Both the position numbers and the translations under genes were made by a program. From positions 9,052,001-9,116,000 of the forward strand of contig NZ_CP108464.1 in assembly GCF_036226405.1 (NCBI RefSeq): 64,000 bases of DNA, given 5' to 3'. Shown piece after piece: positions 35,912 through 44,318 of this stretch (position 1 is the stretch's first letter; the number at the start of each line of letters is the position of its first letter). Origin of the DNA: Streptomyces sp. NBC_01260 (lineage in GTDB: Bacteria > Actinomycetota > Actinomycetes > Streptomycetales > Streptomycetaceae). The notes beneath the pieces are model-generated. The model searched no databases. It worked only from the letters and a program-made list of their open reading frames with translations, and had not been told where the DNA came from.

Positions 35912-35943
35912 TGTGGTGGTGCGGCGCGCGCCGCACCACCACA
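35912..35943. repeat. 32-bp perfect palindrome
   Basis: TGTGGTGGTGCGGCGC followed by its exact complement, preceded by two direct repeats of GGATACGCGGTGCGGT (35872 and 35898). It sits 15 nt past the stop of the convergent gene at 35958, so it may be a terminator; the extra direct repeats are more than a terminator needs. Confidence 0.6.
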
Positions 35944-35957
35944 GTCCCGGATGCGCT

Positions 35958-36399
35958 CTACGCGGTGGTCCGGCGCACCAGGTGCGCCTCCATCGCCTGC
36001 TTCATCCCCGCGGCCTCCAGCTGCCGGAGGACATCGGCGACGTTGCCGTGGTCGTCGGTGAGGATGTTCTCGGTGAAGCGGATGATGGTCTGGGCGATGC
36101 CCGGCGCACCGGCCAGGCACTCGCCGTCGCAGGAGCTCCAGCAGAAGCCGTCCGAGCGCCGCCGCCAGGAAGGAATGCGCGCAGGGCTCCCCGTCGTGGT
36201 CGTCCACGGCGGTGACCGGGATGAAGATGCGCGCGGCGACGTCCAGGAGCATCTTGAGCACCTCCGGGCCCATGCCGTCGACGACCGCGCAGGCGGTATC
36301 GATGTCGCCGGCCTGCAACGCCTGGATGTAGGCGAAGGCGCCGACGACACCCTCCGGCTCCATCGGGGCGAGCGGCGCGGTGACGGTGTTCTCGGGCAT
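35958..36399 (-). pseudogene. hypothetical protein with one-base frameshift
   Basis: The start at 36399 (MPENTVTAPLAPMEPEGVVG) reads AYIQALQAGDIDTACAVVDG to LGRLLLELL. After removing one base at about 36129 it continues DGECLAGAPGIAQTIIRF and NILTDDHGNVADVLRQLEAA to the stop at 35958. About 146 residues, acidic and helical. No recognised family. Confidence 0.5.
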
Positions 36400-36863
36400 G
36401 ACGACTCCTCACGTACGGGCCGCCCCGCTGATCGCGGCGGCCTCAAGAGGAGCCTCTATTTGCGGCCCTGTGGACAGAGTCCGGCCGCTGAGGAGGGAGA
36501 CCTCTCCCCCGCCGGTTGATTGTGACGACGCAGCGCAGTTGGCAAAGCAGCACGCTTGTTGGCAAGCGTCGCCGATGTTGTCCTGTGGTTACTCTGCGGA
36601 GTGCCAGATTGGTCAACGGCTCTGGGGCCGCTGTCCAGAGCGGTGGCGTACGGCGACTCTGGCTGTCCACGGTGCGATGAACGCGGCATCCACGGAGATG
36701 CTTGCCAGGAGAAGCACTTCCCGCAGCCGGCGGCCGAGGGCGGCCGTTCGGGTGGTTGCAGAGGCCGTGATCATCCTCAGGGGTGAACGCGGCTGGGGCG
36801 AGACGTGGGCGGCGGGAGTGAATGAGGAGCTCCCGGTTTCCGACCGGGCCTTACCTCTGCCTA
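36400..36863. other. intergenic with type A repeat, no gene seen
   Basis: About 460 nt between the hypothetical gene and the IS5 copy. It contains the boundary block 36525-36566. Short frames exist on both strands but have no ribosome site or family resemblance. Confidence 0.4.
36525..36566. repeat. GTTGGCAA boundary block, type A (second copy)
   Basis: ACGACGCAGCGCAGTTGGCA-AAGCAGCACGCTTGTTGGCA-AG. It matches the reverse strand of 17825-17863 at all but five positions of 38. The central GCTTG-TTGG-CAAGC is itself a small dyad. Together with the type B cluster at 38603-38702 (opposite orientation) it brackets the secreted-protein/Tn3-relic segment. Confidence 0.6.
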
Positions 36864-37866
36864 GGTCCTGTTTCTCGGATCATGTACGGAGCCAGATCAT
36901 GAGTGCTGCGAGTGTGACGGTGCCGAGGTAGATGTAGGCGCGTTTCTCGTAGCGGGTCGCGACGGCGCGGAAGCCTTTGAGGCGGTTGATGGTGCGTTCG
37001 ACGGTGTTGCGCTTCTTGTAGAGCTCGCTGTCGAAACCGGTAGGCCGACCGCCGCGTGAACCTCGGTTCTTGCGGTGTCTCTGCTGGTCGAGACGTTCGG
37101 GGATGGTGTGCCGGATTCCGCGTCGTCGCAGGTAGCGGCGGTTCTTCCGGGACGTGTAGGCCTTGTCCGCCAAGACATGGTCGGGCCGGGTGCGTGGCCG
37201 GCCGACTCCGGCTCGCGGCACCAGAACCTGTTCCAGCACCCGCTCGAGCTGGGGTCCGTCTCCGTAGTGTCCGGGTGTCAGGACGAAGGCGAGGGGCCGG
37301 CATCGTCCCTCGGCAACGAGGTGGATCTTGGTGGTGAATCCTCCGCGGGAACGTCCCAGACATTCGCCGACCTGACCACCTCCTCCAGGCGGATGGTCAG
37401 TCTCCGCAGTACCGGATCGACCTGGTTCGTCCCCCACTTGGCCCCCTTTGAGGGACGGCGGCCGGGGGCGCTTTCCTCGCACCGGCGGCGTGCTGGTGGG
37501 CTCGCACGGCTGTCGAGTCCACCGACACGTCCCAGTCGATGCCGCCCTCGGCGTCCTCGGCTACCTGGATGCGAGACAGCAGCATCTGCCAGGTTCCATC
37601 GGCTGACCAGCGACGATGTCGTTTATAGACCGTCTCCCATGGCCCGAATCGCTCCGGCAGATCCCGCCACTGCACGCCGGTCCGCACCCGGTAGAGAACC
37701 CCGTTGATCACCCGGCGGTGATCGCTCCACCGACCTCCACGCGTACCACCAGGAGGTAGGAACGACTCCAGCCGATCCCACTCCGCATTCGTCAGATCCC
37801 CACGGCCCATGAACCCAGCCTGGCCCCAACACCCCTCGCAGGTCAGGAGATCCGAGAAACAGGACC
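36864..37866 (-). mobile_element. IS5-family element, copy 2
   Basis: Same 1003-bp element as 4754-5756, inverted, with the same terminal repeats and TA duplications (36862-36863, 37867-37868). It differs from copy 1 by five instead of six G in the junction run and four instead of three C in the second half, so its second frame is intact. It ends 19 nt before the secreted-protein gene. Confidence 0.92.
36880..37810 (-). CDS. IS5 family transposase (two frames, probable frameshift product), copy 2
   Basis: First frame from ATG 37810 (MGRGDLTNAEWDRLESFLPP) to a stop at 37397; second frame from within the overlap (LKGGQVGDEPGRSG ... GECLGRSRGGFTTKIHLVAE) to 36880. The DDE residues are split: DVSVDST in the first, ADKAYTSRKN and KKRNTVERTINRLKG in the second. 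The second frame is +1 relative to the first; the overlap contains AGGAAAGC and CAAAGGGGGCC as candidate slip sites. IS5-group transposases of this type are commonly made by frameshifting. Confidence 0.85.
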
Positions 37867-37885
37867 TAGAAAGGGCACGATTCAC

Positions 37886-38284
37886 ATGCGCATGCGTTCC
37901 AAGCTGGTCCTGGCCGGCCTCGGCGTCGTCACCGTGGGCGCCACCCTGGGCGGGATCGCGATGGCCGCCGATCCCACCAGCAACACCGTGGCCCCCTACG
38001 CGCAGGCCGCCGCTACCGTCAACTCGGACGGCGGCACCTCCCAGAAGACCAACACCGTCACCTCGGTCAGCAGGCCCGCCACCGGCTCGTACTGCGTCGT
38101 CCTGGCATCGGGCGTTCAGGCCTCCAAGTCCATCCCGATGGCCACCCTCAGCAACACCGCCCCCCGGAACAGCGGCGTCCGCGTCTCTCGCAACGACTCC
38201 TCCTGCCCGGCCAACTCCATCCGCGTGACCACCAGCACCGACGGGGCAGCGGCGAACCAGCCGTTCTACCTGCTCATTCCGTAA
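37886..38284 (+). CDS. small secreted protein
   Basis: 132 residues with a clear Sec signal peptide: basic MRMRSK, hydrophobic LVLAGLGVVTVGATLGGIA, cleavage after AMA. The mature part is Ser/Thr-rich with two cysteines (SYCVVLASG and DSSCPAN) and ends IRVTTSTDGAAANQPFYLLI. No family recognised; probably extracellular. The IS5 copy lies only 19 nt upstream, leaving the GAAAGGG ribosome site but removing any native promoter. Confidence 0.75.
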   Translation: MRMRSKLVLAGLGVVTVGATLGGIAMAADPTSNTVAPYAQAAATVNSDGGTSQKTNTVTSVSRPATGSYCVVLASGVQASKSIPMATLSNTAPRNSGVRVSRNDSSCPANSIRVTTSTDGAAANQPFYLLIP

Positions 38285-38357
38285 CAGCCCGTGCTGAGCG
38301 GTCCCGTCCGGAAACCCGGACAGGACCGCCACACGCGTCTGGCCGTCGAGGCCACGT

Positions 38358-38590
38358 TCACCCCTGGTCGGCGGCATCCGGATCGCGCAGGGGCCGCAGG
38401 CCCCGGGCAGCTCCGGCAGATGGAAGGAGTACCGGCCGAGCATGTTGACGTGGTGACGCACGAACGGGGAGAGCCTGGCCACCTCCTCGTCGCGGACCTC
38501 GAAGCCCTCAGTGCGGAGCTGGTCGAGGGCTGCGTCCATGTAGCGGGTGGTGAACAGCACCAGGGCGTTGCCAACACGATCCTCGGATAG
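38358..38590 (-). pseudogene. Tn3-family transposase, C-terminal fragment
   Basis: Minus strand GNALVLFTTRYMDAALDQLR ... VARLSPFVRHHVNMLGRYSF is the end of Tn3-type TnpA. After restoring one base in the C4 run at 38401-38404 the usual GLRPLRDPDAAD ending and stop appear. About 75 residues remain. The 5' boundary coincides with the type B GTTGGCAA cluster. Confidence 0.82.
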
Positions 38591-38602
38591 GCCGGTCACA
38601 TT

Positions 38603-38702
38603 TCGTGATCACTGGTTGCCAACTAACCTGCGGCATCCTTGCCAACTACGAGGCGTCACAGCTCCCTGCCTTGGGGCGCCCTGCCGCCGTTTTTGCCAAC
38701 TA
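38603..38702. repeat. GTTGGCAA boundary cluster, type B (second copy)
   Basis: On the minus strand TAGTTGGCAAAAACGG (38702), CGTAGTTGGCAAGG (38682 to 38670) and TTAGTTGGCAACC, followed by GTGATCACG. The last two motifs align with 14865-14911. An IS5-family and an IS630 element are inserted at the TA of the outermost motif. Confidence 0.6.
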
Positions 38703-39788
38703 GGGCGTGTATCGGGTCGTGATCAATCTGTGGGTTTTGTTCTCGTGGAGCGGGTGGATCGGGTAGTCCGGTGTGTATGACACGGCGGCAACTGACGGAC
38801 CAGGAGTGGGAGTACGTCGAGCCGTACCTGCCGATCGGCGAGTACGGTCCGTATCCCGCACGACTTCGGCAGCAGTTCGAGGGCGTGATCTGGAAGTTCC
38901 GCTCGGGAGCGCAGTGGCGGGAGATGCCGGCCGAGTTCGGCCCGTGGTCCACCGTGCACAACCGCTTCCGGCAGTGGCGGGACGCCGGAGTCTTCGAGAC
39001 CCTGCTGGAAGGGCTGATCGCGCAGGCGGCCGCGCGGGGTGAGGTGGACCTCTCCCTGGTCAGCGTGGACTCCACCACCGCCCGGGCCCACCAGGACGCG
39101 GCCGGTATGCGTCTGGCCCCCGGCGTGCTCGACGCCCTGGAGAAGGCCGCGGAGGAAGAGAAGGTCCGGTCAAAGGGGGCACCGAAGAAGAACAAACCGG
39201 ACCGGGCGCCGATGGCGTCGCCGCGCGAAGACGCCTCCGGCACCGCCGCAAGCTCCGGTTGAAAGCCGCCCTGCTCGGACGCTCGCGGGGCGGCCAGACC
39301 AGCAAGGTACACATCGCCTGCGACCGCAAGTGCCGACCGCTCGTACTGACCCTGACCGTGGGCCAGGCCGCCGACAGCCCGCAGTTCATCCCGGTCCTGG
39401 ACAAGCTGCGGGTCCGCGGCCCGGCCGGCCGACCCCGCACCCGGCCCGGCGCCGTCGCCGGCGACAAGGCGTACTCCTCCCGCGGCAACCGCGCCTACCT
39501 GCGCAGACGAAACATCAAGGCTGTCATCCCTGAGAAGAAGGACCAGACCACCCACCGGAAGAACAAGGGCCGCCAGGGCGGCCGACCCCTCACCCACGAC
39601 ACCGACCTGTACAAGGAACGCAACACTGTCGAGCGCCTGATCAACAAGCTCAAGGCGTGGCGCGGCATCGCCACCCGCTACGACAAGACCCCCGAGAGCT
39701 ACCTTGCCGGCCTGCAACTGCGTGCCTCGATGATCTGGATCAAAGACCTCACCCGGACCGTCGATTGATCCCGACTCGATACACGCCC
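38703..39788 (+). mobile_element. IS5-family element (second type)
   Basis: 1086 bp with imperfect inverted repeats GGGCGTGTATCGGGTCGTGA and, reversed at 39788, GGGCGTGTATCGAGTCGGGA. It is flanked by TA (38701-38702, 39789-39790). The right TA is also the left duplication of the IS630 element, so this insertion happened after IS630 arrived. Confidence 0.88.
38777..39768 (+). CDS. IS5 family transposase (probable -1 frameshift)
   Basis: First frame from ATG 38777 (MTRRQLTDQEWEYVEPYLPI) with the catalytic Asp in LVSVDSTTARAHQD; it stops at 39262. Second frame, -1 relative, contains LKAALLGRSRGGQTSKVHIA, AGDKAYSSRGNRAYLRRRNI and KERNTVERLINKLKAWRGIA to 39768. The overlap has TCAAAGGGGGC and GAAGAAGAACAAACC as possible slip sites. 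Joined, the two halves give a normal DDE transposase of about 325 residues, so the element may be active. Confidence 0.85.
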
Positions 39789-40151
39789 TAGTGTGATGCG
39801 CCAGAAATCCTGATGGTTAGTTCTGCCCTGTCTGCTGGCTATCGGTTCCGACCTTGGCGAGGTAATCGGCGAGGGAGTTGAGGATCTCGTCGGCGGTCTT
39901 GGTCCAGGTGAAGGGCCTTGGGTTCTCGTTCCAGGTGTCGATCCATGCGGTGATGTCGTCCTCCAGGGCCTTCACGGACCTGTGGACGCCGCGGCGAATG
40001 AGCTTGTCGGTCAGTAGGCCGAACCACCGCTCGACCTGGTTCATCCAGGAGGAGCCGGTCGGAGTGAAGTGGATGTGGAAGCGGGGGTGTTTGCCCAGCC
40101 AGGTTTTGATCTCGGCGGTGTTGTGGGTGGCGTAGAAGCCCCTATGTTTCG

Positions 40152-41243
40152 TCAAGCCGCAGAGGGGACCGGGTTGGCGGCTCGGGGCTGGATGTGCCGG
40201 TAGAGCTCGCGGGCGACATACCGCTTCAGACACCGGATGATCTCGCGCTTGGACATGCCCTCGGCGGTGCGTCGCTCCAGATATTTCTGGGTACGTTCGT
40301 CCCAGCGTATGCGGGTCTGCACGACGCGGTAGAGCGCGGCGTTGGCCTGGCGGTTGCCGCCGCGGTTCAGGCGCCGGCGTTGCGTCTTGCCGGAGGACTG
40401 CTCGAGCGGACTGACACCGCACAGAGCAGCGAAGGACGCCTCGTCGGTGATCCTGTCTGGGTTGTCACCTGCGGCAATGAGGAGGACTGCGGCGCTGTCG
40501 GGTCCGACGCCGACCAGGTCCAGCAGCTCGGGGCGGCAGGAGCGGACGGCCCGAGTGGTGCGCCGGGTGAGCTCTTTGACCTCGTCGGACAGGTACTGGA
40601 CGCGGCGGGCGAGCAGACGCATGGTGAAGACGGCCTCGCCCCGGTCGCCGATGTCGAGGGCCGCGCAGGTCGCGACCAGCGCGGGATTGCTGAGTCTGGT
40701 GAGCAGTTCTCGCAGGTCCGGGTCGATGGACATGAGGACGGCCTTGAGCTGGTTCAGCGCCTGGGTGCGGGCTTTGACCGCTGATTCCTTGGCCAGTCGC
40801 AGGACCCGCATGTCTTCCGCGGGCCCGTCCGCGCTCTTCGGCACGGTGGTGGCCCGTCCGGACAGCACCGCGCGGGCGGCCGCATCCGCGTCGAGGGCGT
40901 CTGTCTTGCCTCGCTTGCGCCGGGTGGCACGGTCGGGCTGGTTGATTTCGACGACTTCGATGCCCTCCCGACGCAGAAGACGGGTCAGTGCAGTTCCGAA
41001 GGATCCGGTGCACTCGACCCCCGCCCGACGCAGAACGCCGAACGACTGTCCCCAGGTCAGTAGCTGGTGATATCCGGCGGCGGTGGCCGGGAACTCCTGG
41101 TGGGCGAGTGAGGCGCCCAGGACGGTGATGACGGCGGCGACATGGACGTCCTTGTGAGTGTCCACCCCGAGGACCACTTCCTCCGCCGGCCGGGGGAGGT
41201 GCTGCGCGGGCAGCGCCGGCTGGGGCATGCTGGTGACGGTCAC
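40152..41243 (-). CDS. IS110 family transposase
   Basis: 363 residues, GTG start. The N-terminal DEDD RuvC-like domain: D28 in VVLGVDTHKD, E77 in GVECTGS, D115/D118 in KTDALDAD. The C-terminal Tnp domain has CGVSPLEQSSGK with the conserved serines, then RRLNRGGNRQANAALYR. IS110 enzymes use the RuvC-like site and a serine nucleophile, guided by a bridge RNA encoded in the element's end. The frame is intact, so the element may be active. Confidence 0.95.
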   Translation of the reverse strand: MTVTSMPQPALPAQHLPRPAEEVVLGVDTHKDVHVAAVITVLGASLAHQEFPATAAGYHQLLTWGQSFGVLRRAGVECTGSFGTALTRLLRREGIEVVEINQPDRATRRKRGKTDALDADAAARAVLSGRATTVPKSADGPAEDMRVLRLAKESAVKARTQALNQLKAVLMSIDPDLRELLTRLSNPALVATCAALDIGDRGEAVFTMRLLARRVQYLSDEVKELTRRTTRAVRSCRPELLDLVGVGPDSAAVLLIAAGDNPDRITDEASFAALCGVSPLEQSSGKTQRRRLNRGGNRQANAALYRVVQTRIRWDERTQKYLERRTAEGMSKREIIRCLKRYVARELYRHIQPRAANPVPSAA

Positions 41244-41309
41244 GAGGCTCCCTTGGACTGGGTCTGGTGGCTGGCACCGGTCCGGTGGGCGGTCAGAACT
41301 GTGACGGTG

Positions 41310-41465
41310 CTTTGTGCAGCAAAGCCCCTATCGGGACACGCTCACCGGGCCGGCGGCAGTACGCACCGCAGGAGGCCGGGGCCGACAGTTCCACACCAAG
41401 GCAGCTGCGGCCAGTTGTCACACGGGTCAGGCTCCGGCCCCCTGCGGCACATCCACGATCCTCAC
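41310..41465 (-). ncRNA. candidate IS110 bridge RNA
   Basis: Non-coding left end upstream of the transposase. It contains (plus-strand notation) AGTTGTCACA at 41413-41422, identical to core plus target half-site at 41466-41475, and AAGCCCCTAT at 41322-41331, identical to the first ten bases inside the right end (40136-40145). CTCAC at 41341-41345 repeats the bases next to the core at the left end. These are the target-loop and donor-loop guides expected of a bridge RNA. Exact RNA ends are not visible. Confidence 0.7.
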
Positions 41466-41703
41466 AGTTGTCACAGACGAGATGGACGTCGAGCCCGACG
41501 GGCACCGCTTTGTCGATCCGGATCAGGAACTTCTTGAACTCAATCGCGCGGTGGCGGCGGTGAAGCTGAGATATGACGGTTGTCGGCGTACACGTGAACG
41601 CACATAGCCGCGTACGGATGAACGTACAGAGCTTTTGATGCGCTGAGGGCCGGCCCCCGGCACGCTGCTGCTTGTCGTCCAAAGTTGCAGAGAGGGGTGG
41701 GCC

Positions 41704-43119
41704 ATGGTCCTGGACCCGCAGCGGTGGCTGGAGCTTCGGCGTTTCCGCGGCCTGGTGGAGTCCGGGGCGATAAGCCTGTCGGAGGTCGCCAAGGAAACCG
41801 GGCTGAACTGGCGGACGGTCAGCAAGTACCTGTCTGCTGACTCGTCCGCGCCTCCGCGCCGGACGGCGAGTGGTCAGCCGCGCAAGCGAGTGGTCGACGA
41901 CGTCGCTCCGCTGATCGACGCGATGCTGCGGGCCGAGGTCCTGATGAAGGCCGCGGTGATTCACGAGCGGCTGGCCACGGAGTACGGGTTCACCGGGAAC
42001 TATCAGCGGGTCAAGCTCTACGTGCAGGAAGCCCGCCCAAGGATCGCGGAGGAACTGGGGATCACCCCGCGAGAGCTGGCAGGGATGCATCGCAGGTTCG
42101 AGGTGATCCCGGGTGCTCAGGCTCAGGTGGACTGGGGCGATGAGGGCAGGATCCTGGCCCACATGGGCATCCCGAAGGTCTACTCCTTCCACATGGTGCT
42201 GTCGTACTCGCGTGATCCGTTTTGCTGCTTCACCACCAGCCTGGACCTGCAGACGTTCTTCGACTGCCATCGGCGGGCATTCGCGCACTTCAACGGGGTG
42301 CCGATGACGATCGTCTATGACCGGACCAAGACAGTCGTCCGCCGTCACGTCGCCCCAGGTGAGGCGGTTCCACTGCATCCGGAGGCGGTCGGATTCGCCG
42401 GCCACTACGACTTCGACATCGATGTGCTGGCCGCCTACCGCCCCCAGGGCAAAGGCCGCGTCGAACGCCAGGTCCTGATCGTCCGCGACCACGTTCTCTC
42501 CGGCCGGGCCTTCTCCTGCATCGAGGAAATGGACGCCGCCTTCACCGCCTGGGTGCCGAAACGACGAGCCCAGACGCACCGGACTCACCAGCAGGTCATC
42601 GGTGAGCGGGCAGCTCGTGACCACGCGGCTCTCAAGCCGTTGCCACCCACTCCGTATCTGGTGGCCGAACGTCATCTGCGGCCGGTCGGCAAGGACTGTC
42701 TGGTCGCCTTCGGCGGGAACCTCTACTCAGTCCCCGCCCGCAAGGTCCGACCGCGTCAGCTGGTGGAGATCAGGGCCACGAAGTCGCAGGTCATGCTGCA
42801 TTCCACCATTGCCGACTCCGGTGGCGAGACGCTGCTTGCCATGCATCCACGGGCAGTCGGACGCGGGGTCCGTGTCGTCGAAGAACAGCACTGGGACGAG
42901 CTGCCCACCGGCAAAGGACGCCGGACCACCACCGGCGACGCCTTGCCCCGGCCGCGTCACGAACGCCCCTTGGGCGAGGAGGCCGGACCGCTGCAAGCTC
43001 TCCTCAACCGGGCTGCGGCGACCCGCGTCGAGGTCGGCCGCCGACCGTTGTCGGTCTATGACGAGCTGACCGGGACCCGCCCTTTCACCAGTAACCGAGC
43101 GACGAAGGAATCGTCTTGA
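41704..43119 (+). CDS. istA: IS21 family transposase IstA
   Basis: 471 residues. N-terminal HTH (SGAISLSEVAKETGLNWRTV), then the rve core with the first Asp in AQAQVDWGDEGRI, the second in PMTIVYDRTKTVVR and the Glu region GKGRVERQVLIVRDHVL. The C-terminal Mu-type β-barrel follows (CLVAFGGNLYSVPARKV). Intact. The stop overlaps the TTG start of istB. Confidence 0.93.
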   Translation: MVLDPQRWLELRRFRGLVESGAISLSEVAKETGLNWRTVSKYLSADSSAPPRRTASGQPRKRVVDDVAPLIDAMLRAEVLMKAAVIHERLATEYGFTGNYQRVKLYVQEARPRIAEELGITPRELAGMHRRFEVIPGAQAQVDWGDEGRILAHMGIPKVYSFHMVLSYSRDPFCCFTTSLDLQTFFDCHRRAFAHFNGVPMTIVYDRTKTVVRRHVAPGEAVPLHPEAVGFAGHYDFDIDVLAAYRPQGKGRVERQVLIVRDHVLSGRAFSCIEEMDAAFTAWVPKRRAQTHRTHQQVIGERAARDHAALKPLPPTPYLVAERHLRPVGKDCLVAFGGNLYSVPARKVRPRQLVEIRATKSQVMLHSTIADSGGETLLAMHPRAVGRGVRVVEEQHWDELPTGKGRRTTTGDALPRPRHERPLGEEAGPLQALLNRAAATRVEVGRRPLSVYDELTGTRPFTSNRATKESS

Positions 43120-43886
43120 GCGAGCTGACCGGCAACCGCATCCGCACCACGGCGACCAAGCTCGGCCTGCCCCACCTGGCGGAAACCATCAACGAGTACA
43201 CCCGGCGGGCGGACGAGGGGAAGATGGGCTACCTCGACTTCCTCGACCTCGTTCTCTCCGAGGAACTCGCCGTCCGAGACGACCGCCGCTTCCGACAGGG
43301 CCTGCGGCTCTCCCGGCTGCCGCACCACAAAACGATCGATGAGTACGACTTCTCGTTCCAGCCCGAGCTCGACCCGCGCAAGATCAAAGACCTGGCCACC
43401 CTGTCCTTCGTCGAAGCAAAGGCCAATGCCGCCCTGCTGGGGCCGCCCGGCGTCGGCAAGACCCACATTGCGATCGCGCTGGCGGTCGCGGCCTGCCGGG
43501 CCGGCTACTCGATCTACTTCACCAGCCTCGACGACATGGTCCGCAACCTCAAAGCAGCCGAGGCGGCCGGACGTCTGACCAGCAAACTGGGCTCCTACCT
43601 GCGGCCGAGCGTTCTCGTGGTCGATGAAGTCGGCTACCAGCCCCTCGAACGCGCCGAGGCGAACCTGGTCTTCCAGGTCATCTCAAAGCGCTACGAAAAG
43701 GGCTCAATCATCCTGACCTCGAACAAGACCTTCAGCGAATGGGGCCAGGTCTTCGGCGACGAAGTCCTCGCCACCGCCATCCTCGACCGCCTCCTGCACC
43801 ACTGCGAAGTCGTCGCCATCAACGGCCCCAGCTACCGGCTGAAGAACCGCCTCAAGGCCATCGAGCGCGAGACGGAAGTCGCCTGA
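43116..43886 (+). CDS. istB: IS21 transposition helper ATPase IstB
   Basis: 256 residues, TTG start overlapping istA. AAA+ ATPase of the DnaC/IstB type: Walker A LLGPPGVGKTHIAIAL, Walker B VLVVDEVGYQPL, sensor SIILTSNKTFSEWG. It loads IstA onto target DNA. Intact, so the IS21 element may be mobile. Confidence 0.95.
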   Translation: MSELTGNRIRTTATKLGLPHLAETINEYTRRADEGKMGYLDFLDLVLSEELAVRDDRRFRQGLRLSRLPHHKTIDEYDFSFQPELDPRKIKDLATLSFVEAKANAALLGPPGVGKTHIAIALAVAACRAGYSIYFTSLDDMVRNLKAAEAAGRLTSKLGSYLRPSVLVVDEVGYQPLERAEANLVFQVISKRYEKGSIILTSNKTFSEWGQVFGDEVLATAILDRLLHHCEVVAINGPSYRLKNRLKAIERETEVA

Positions 43887-43895
43887 TCCGGGGAC

Positions 43896-44318
43896 TCAAT
43901 CCTGGCCCAGCTCCTCGCCCGGCGGGATGAAGGCGTCGGCACTGTCGGCATCCTCAACATGCCCGTGAGCGTCCATCGTGATGGCCGTTGCCCGGCCCTG
44001 CGAGGTGATCAGCCACGCGAGTACCTGTTCCGTGAGCGGGGTGTTTCCCGGGCCCTCGTCCTTCCAGTGGGCCCGCCACCCGCCACCAGGAACGGCGGCT
44101 ACGACCTGGTCGGCCTTCTCAAGGTGGGAGAAGGCCTCGTAGTCCGTGACGGGACGCATAGCTCCTCGCCTCGGGTCGACTACAAGCGCCGTTCCAGTTG
44201 CCGGGTCCCATGCCTCCACCCGCACCATGCGGCCAATCTCGGTCTCGGTGCCATTGAAGATCGCGGTCCAGCCGGTCTGATTGAAGTAACGAAGGTCCAC
44301 CGCCCCATCCTCTCGCAT
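43896..44318 (-). CDS. IS21 passenger gene, hypothetical
   Basis: 140 residues, converging with istB 9 nt apart, inside the IS21 ends. It starts MREDGAVDLRYFNQTGWTAI and continues with β-rich sequence (TALVVDPRRGAMRPVTDYEA ... ADQVVAAVPGGGWRAHW) and an acidic helical end (DADSADAFIPPGEELGQD). No transposition motif. It may be cargo protecting or benefiting the host. Not recognised. Confidence 0.6.
   Translation of the reverse strand: MREDGAVDLRYFNQTGWTAIFNGTETEIGRMVRVEAWDPATGTALVVDPRRGAMRPVTDYEAFSHLEKADQVVAAVPGGGWRAHWKDEGPGNTPLTEQVLAWLITSQGRATAITMDAHGHVEDADSADAFIPPGEELGQD

Larger units (their letters stand above)
40136..41467 (-). mobile_element. IS110-family element
   Basis: About 1330 bp with no terminal inverted repeats, inserted into the IS630 gene between TGTGACAA-CT and ACGCC (minus strand). 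CT is present at both junctions (AG on the plus strand, 40134-40135 and 41466-41467), as expected for the core dinucleotide of IS110 elements. It contains one transposase gene and a roughly 220-nt upstream non-coding region. A 101-bp copy of its left end survives alone at 26768-26868. Confidence 0.88.

Noticed and set aside
35830..35943. Linear-replicon telomere
   Set aside because: There is one long palindrome rather than a series of telomere-type hairpins, it lies in mid-sequence, and no tap/tpg genes are seen.
34396..36399. 667-codon minus-strand frame
   Set aside because: Only the first 90 codons look coding; the rest is antisense of the relaxase fragment and repeats.
41479..41607. Start of a new gene (MDVEPDGHRFVDPDQELL) after the 101-bp repeat
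   Set aside because: The opposite strand encodes the middle of the IS630 transposase (ISQLHRRHRAIEFKKFL), so this is an antisense shadow.
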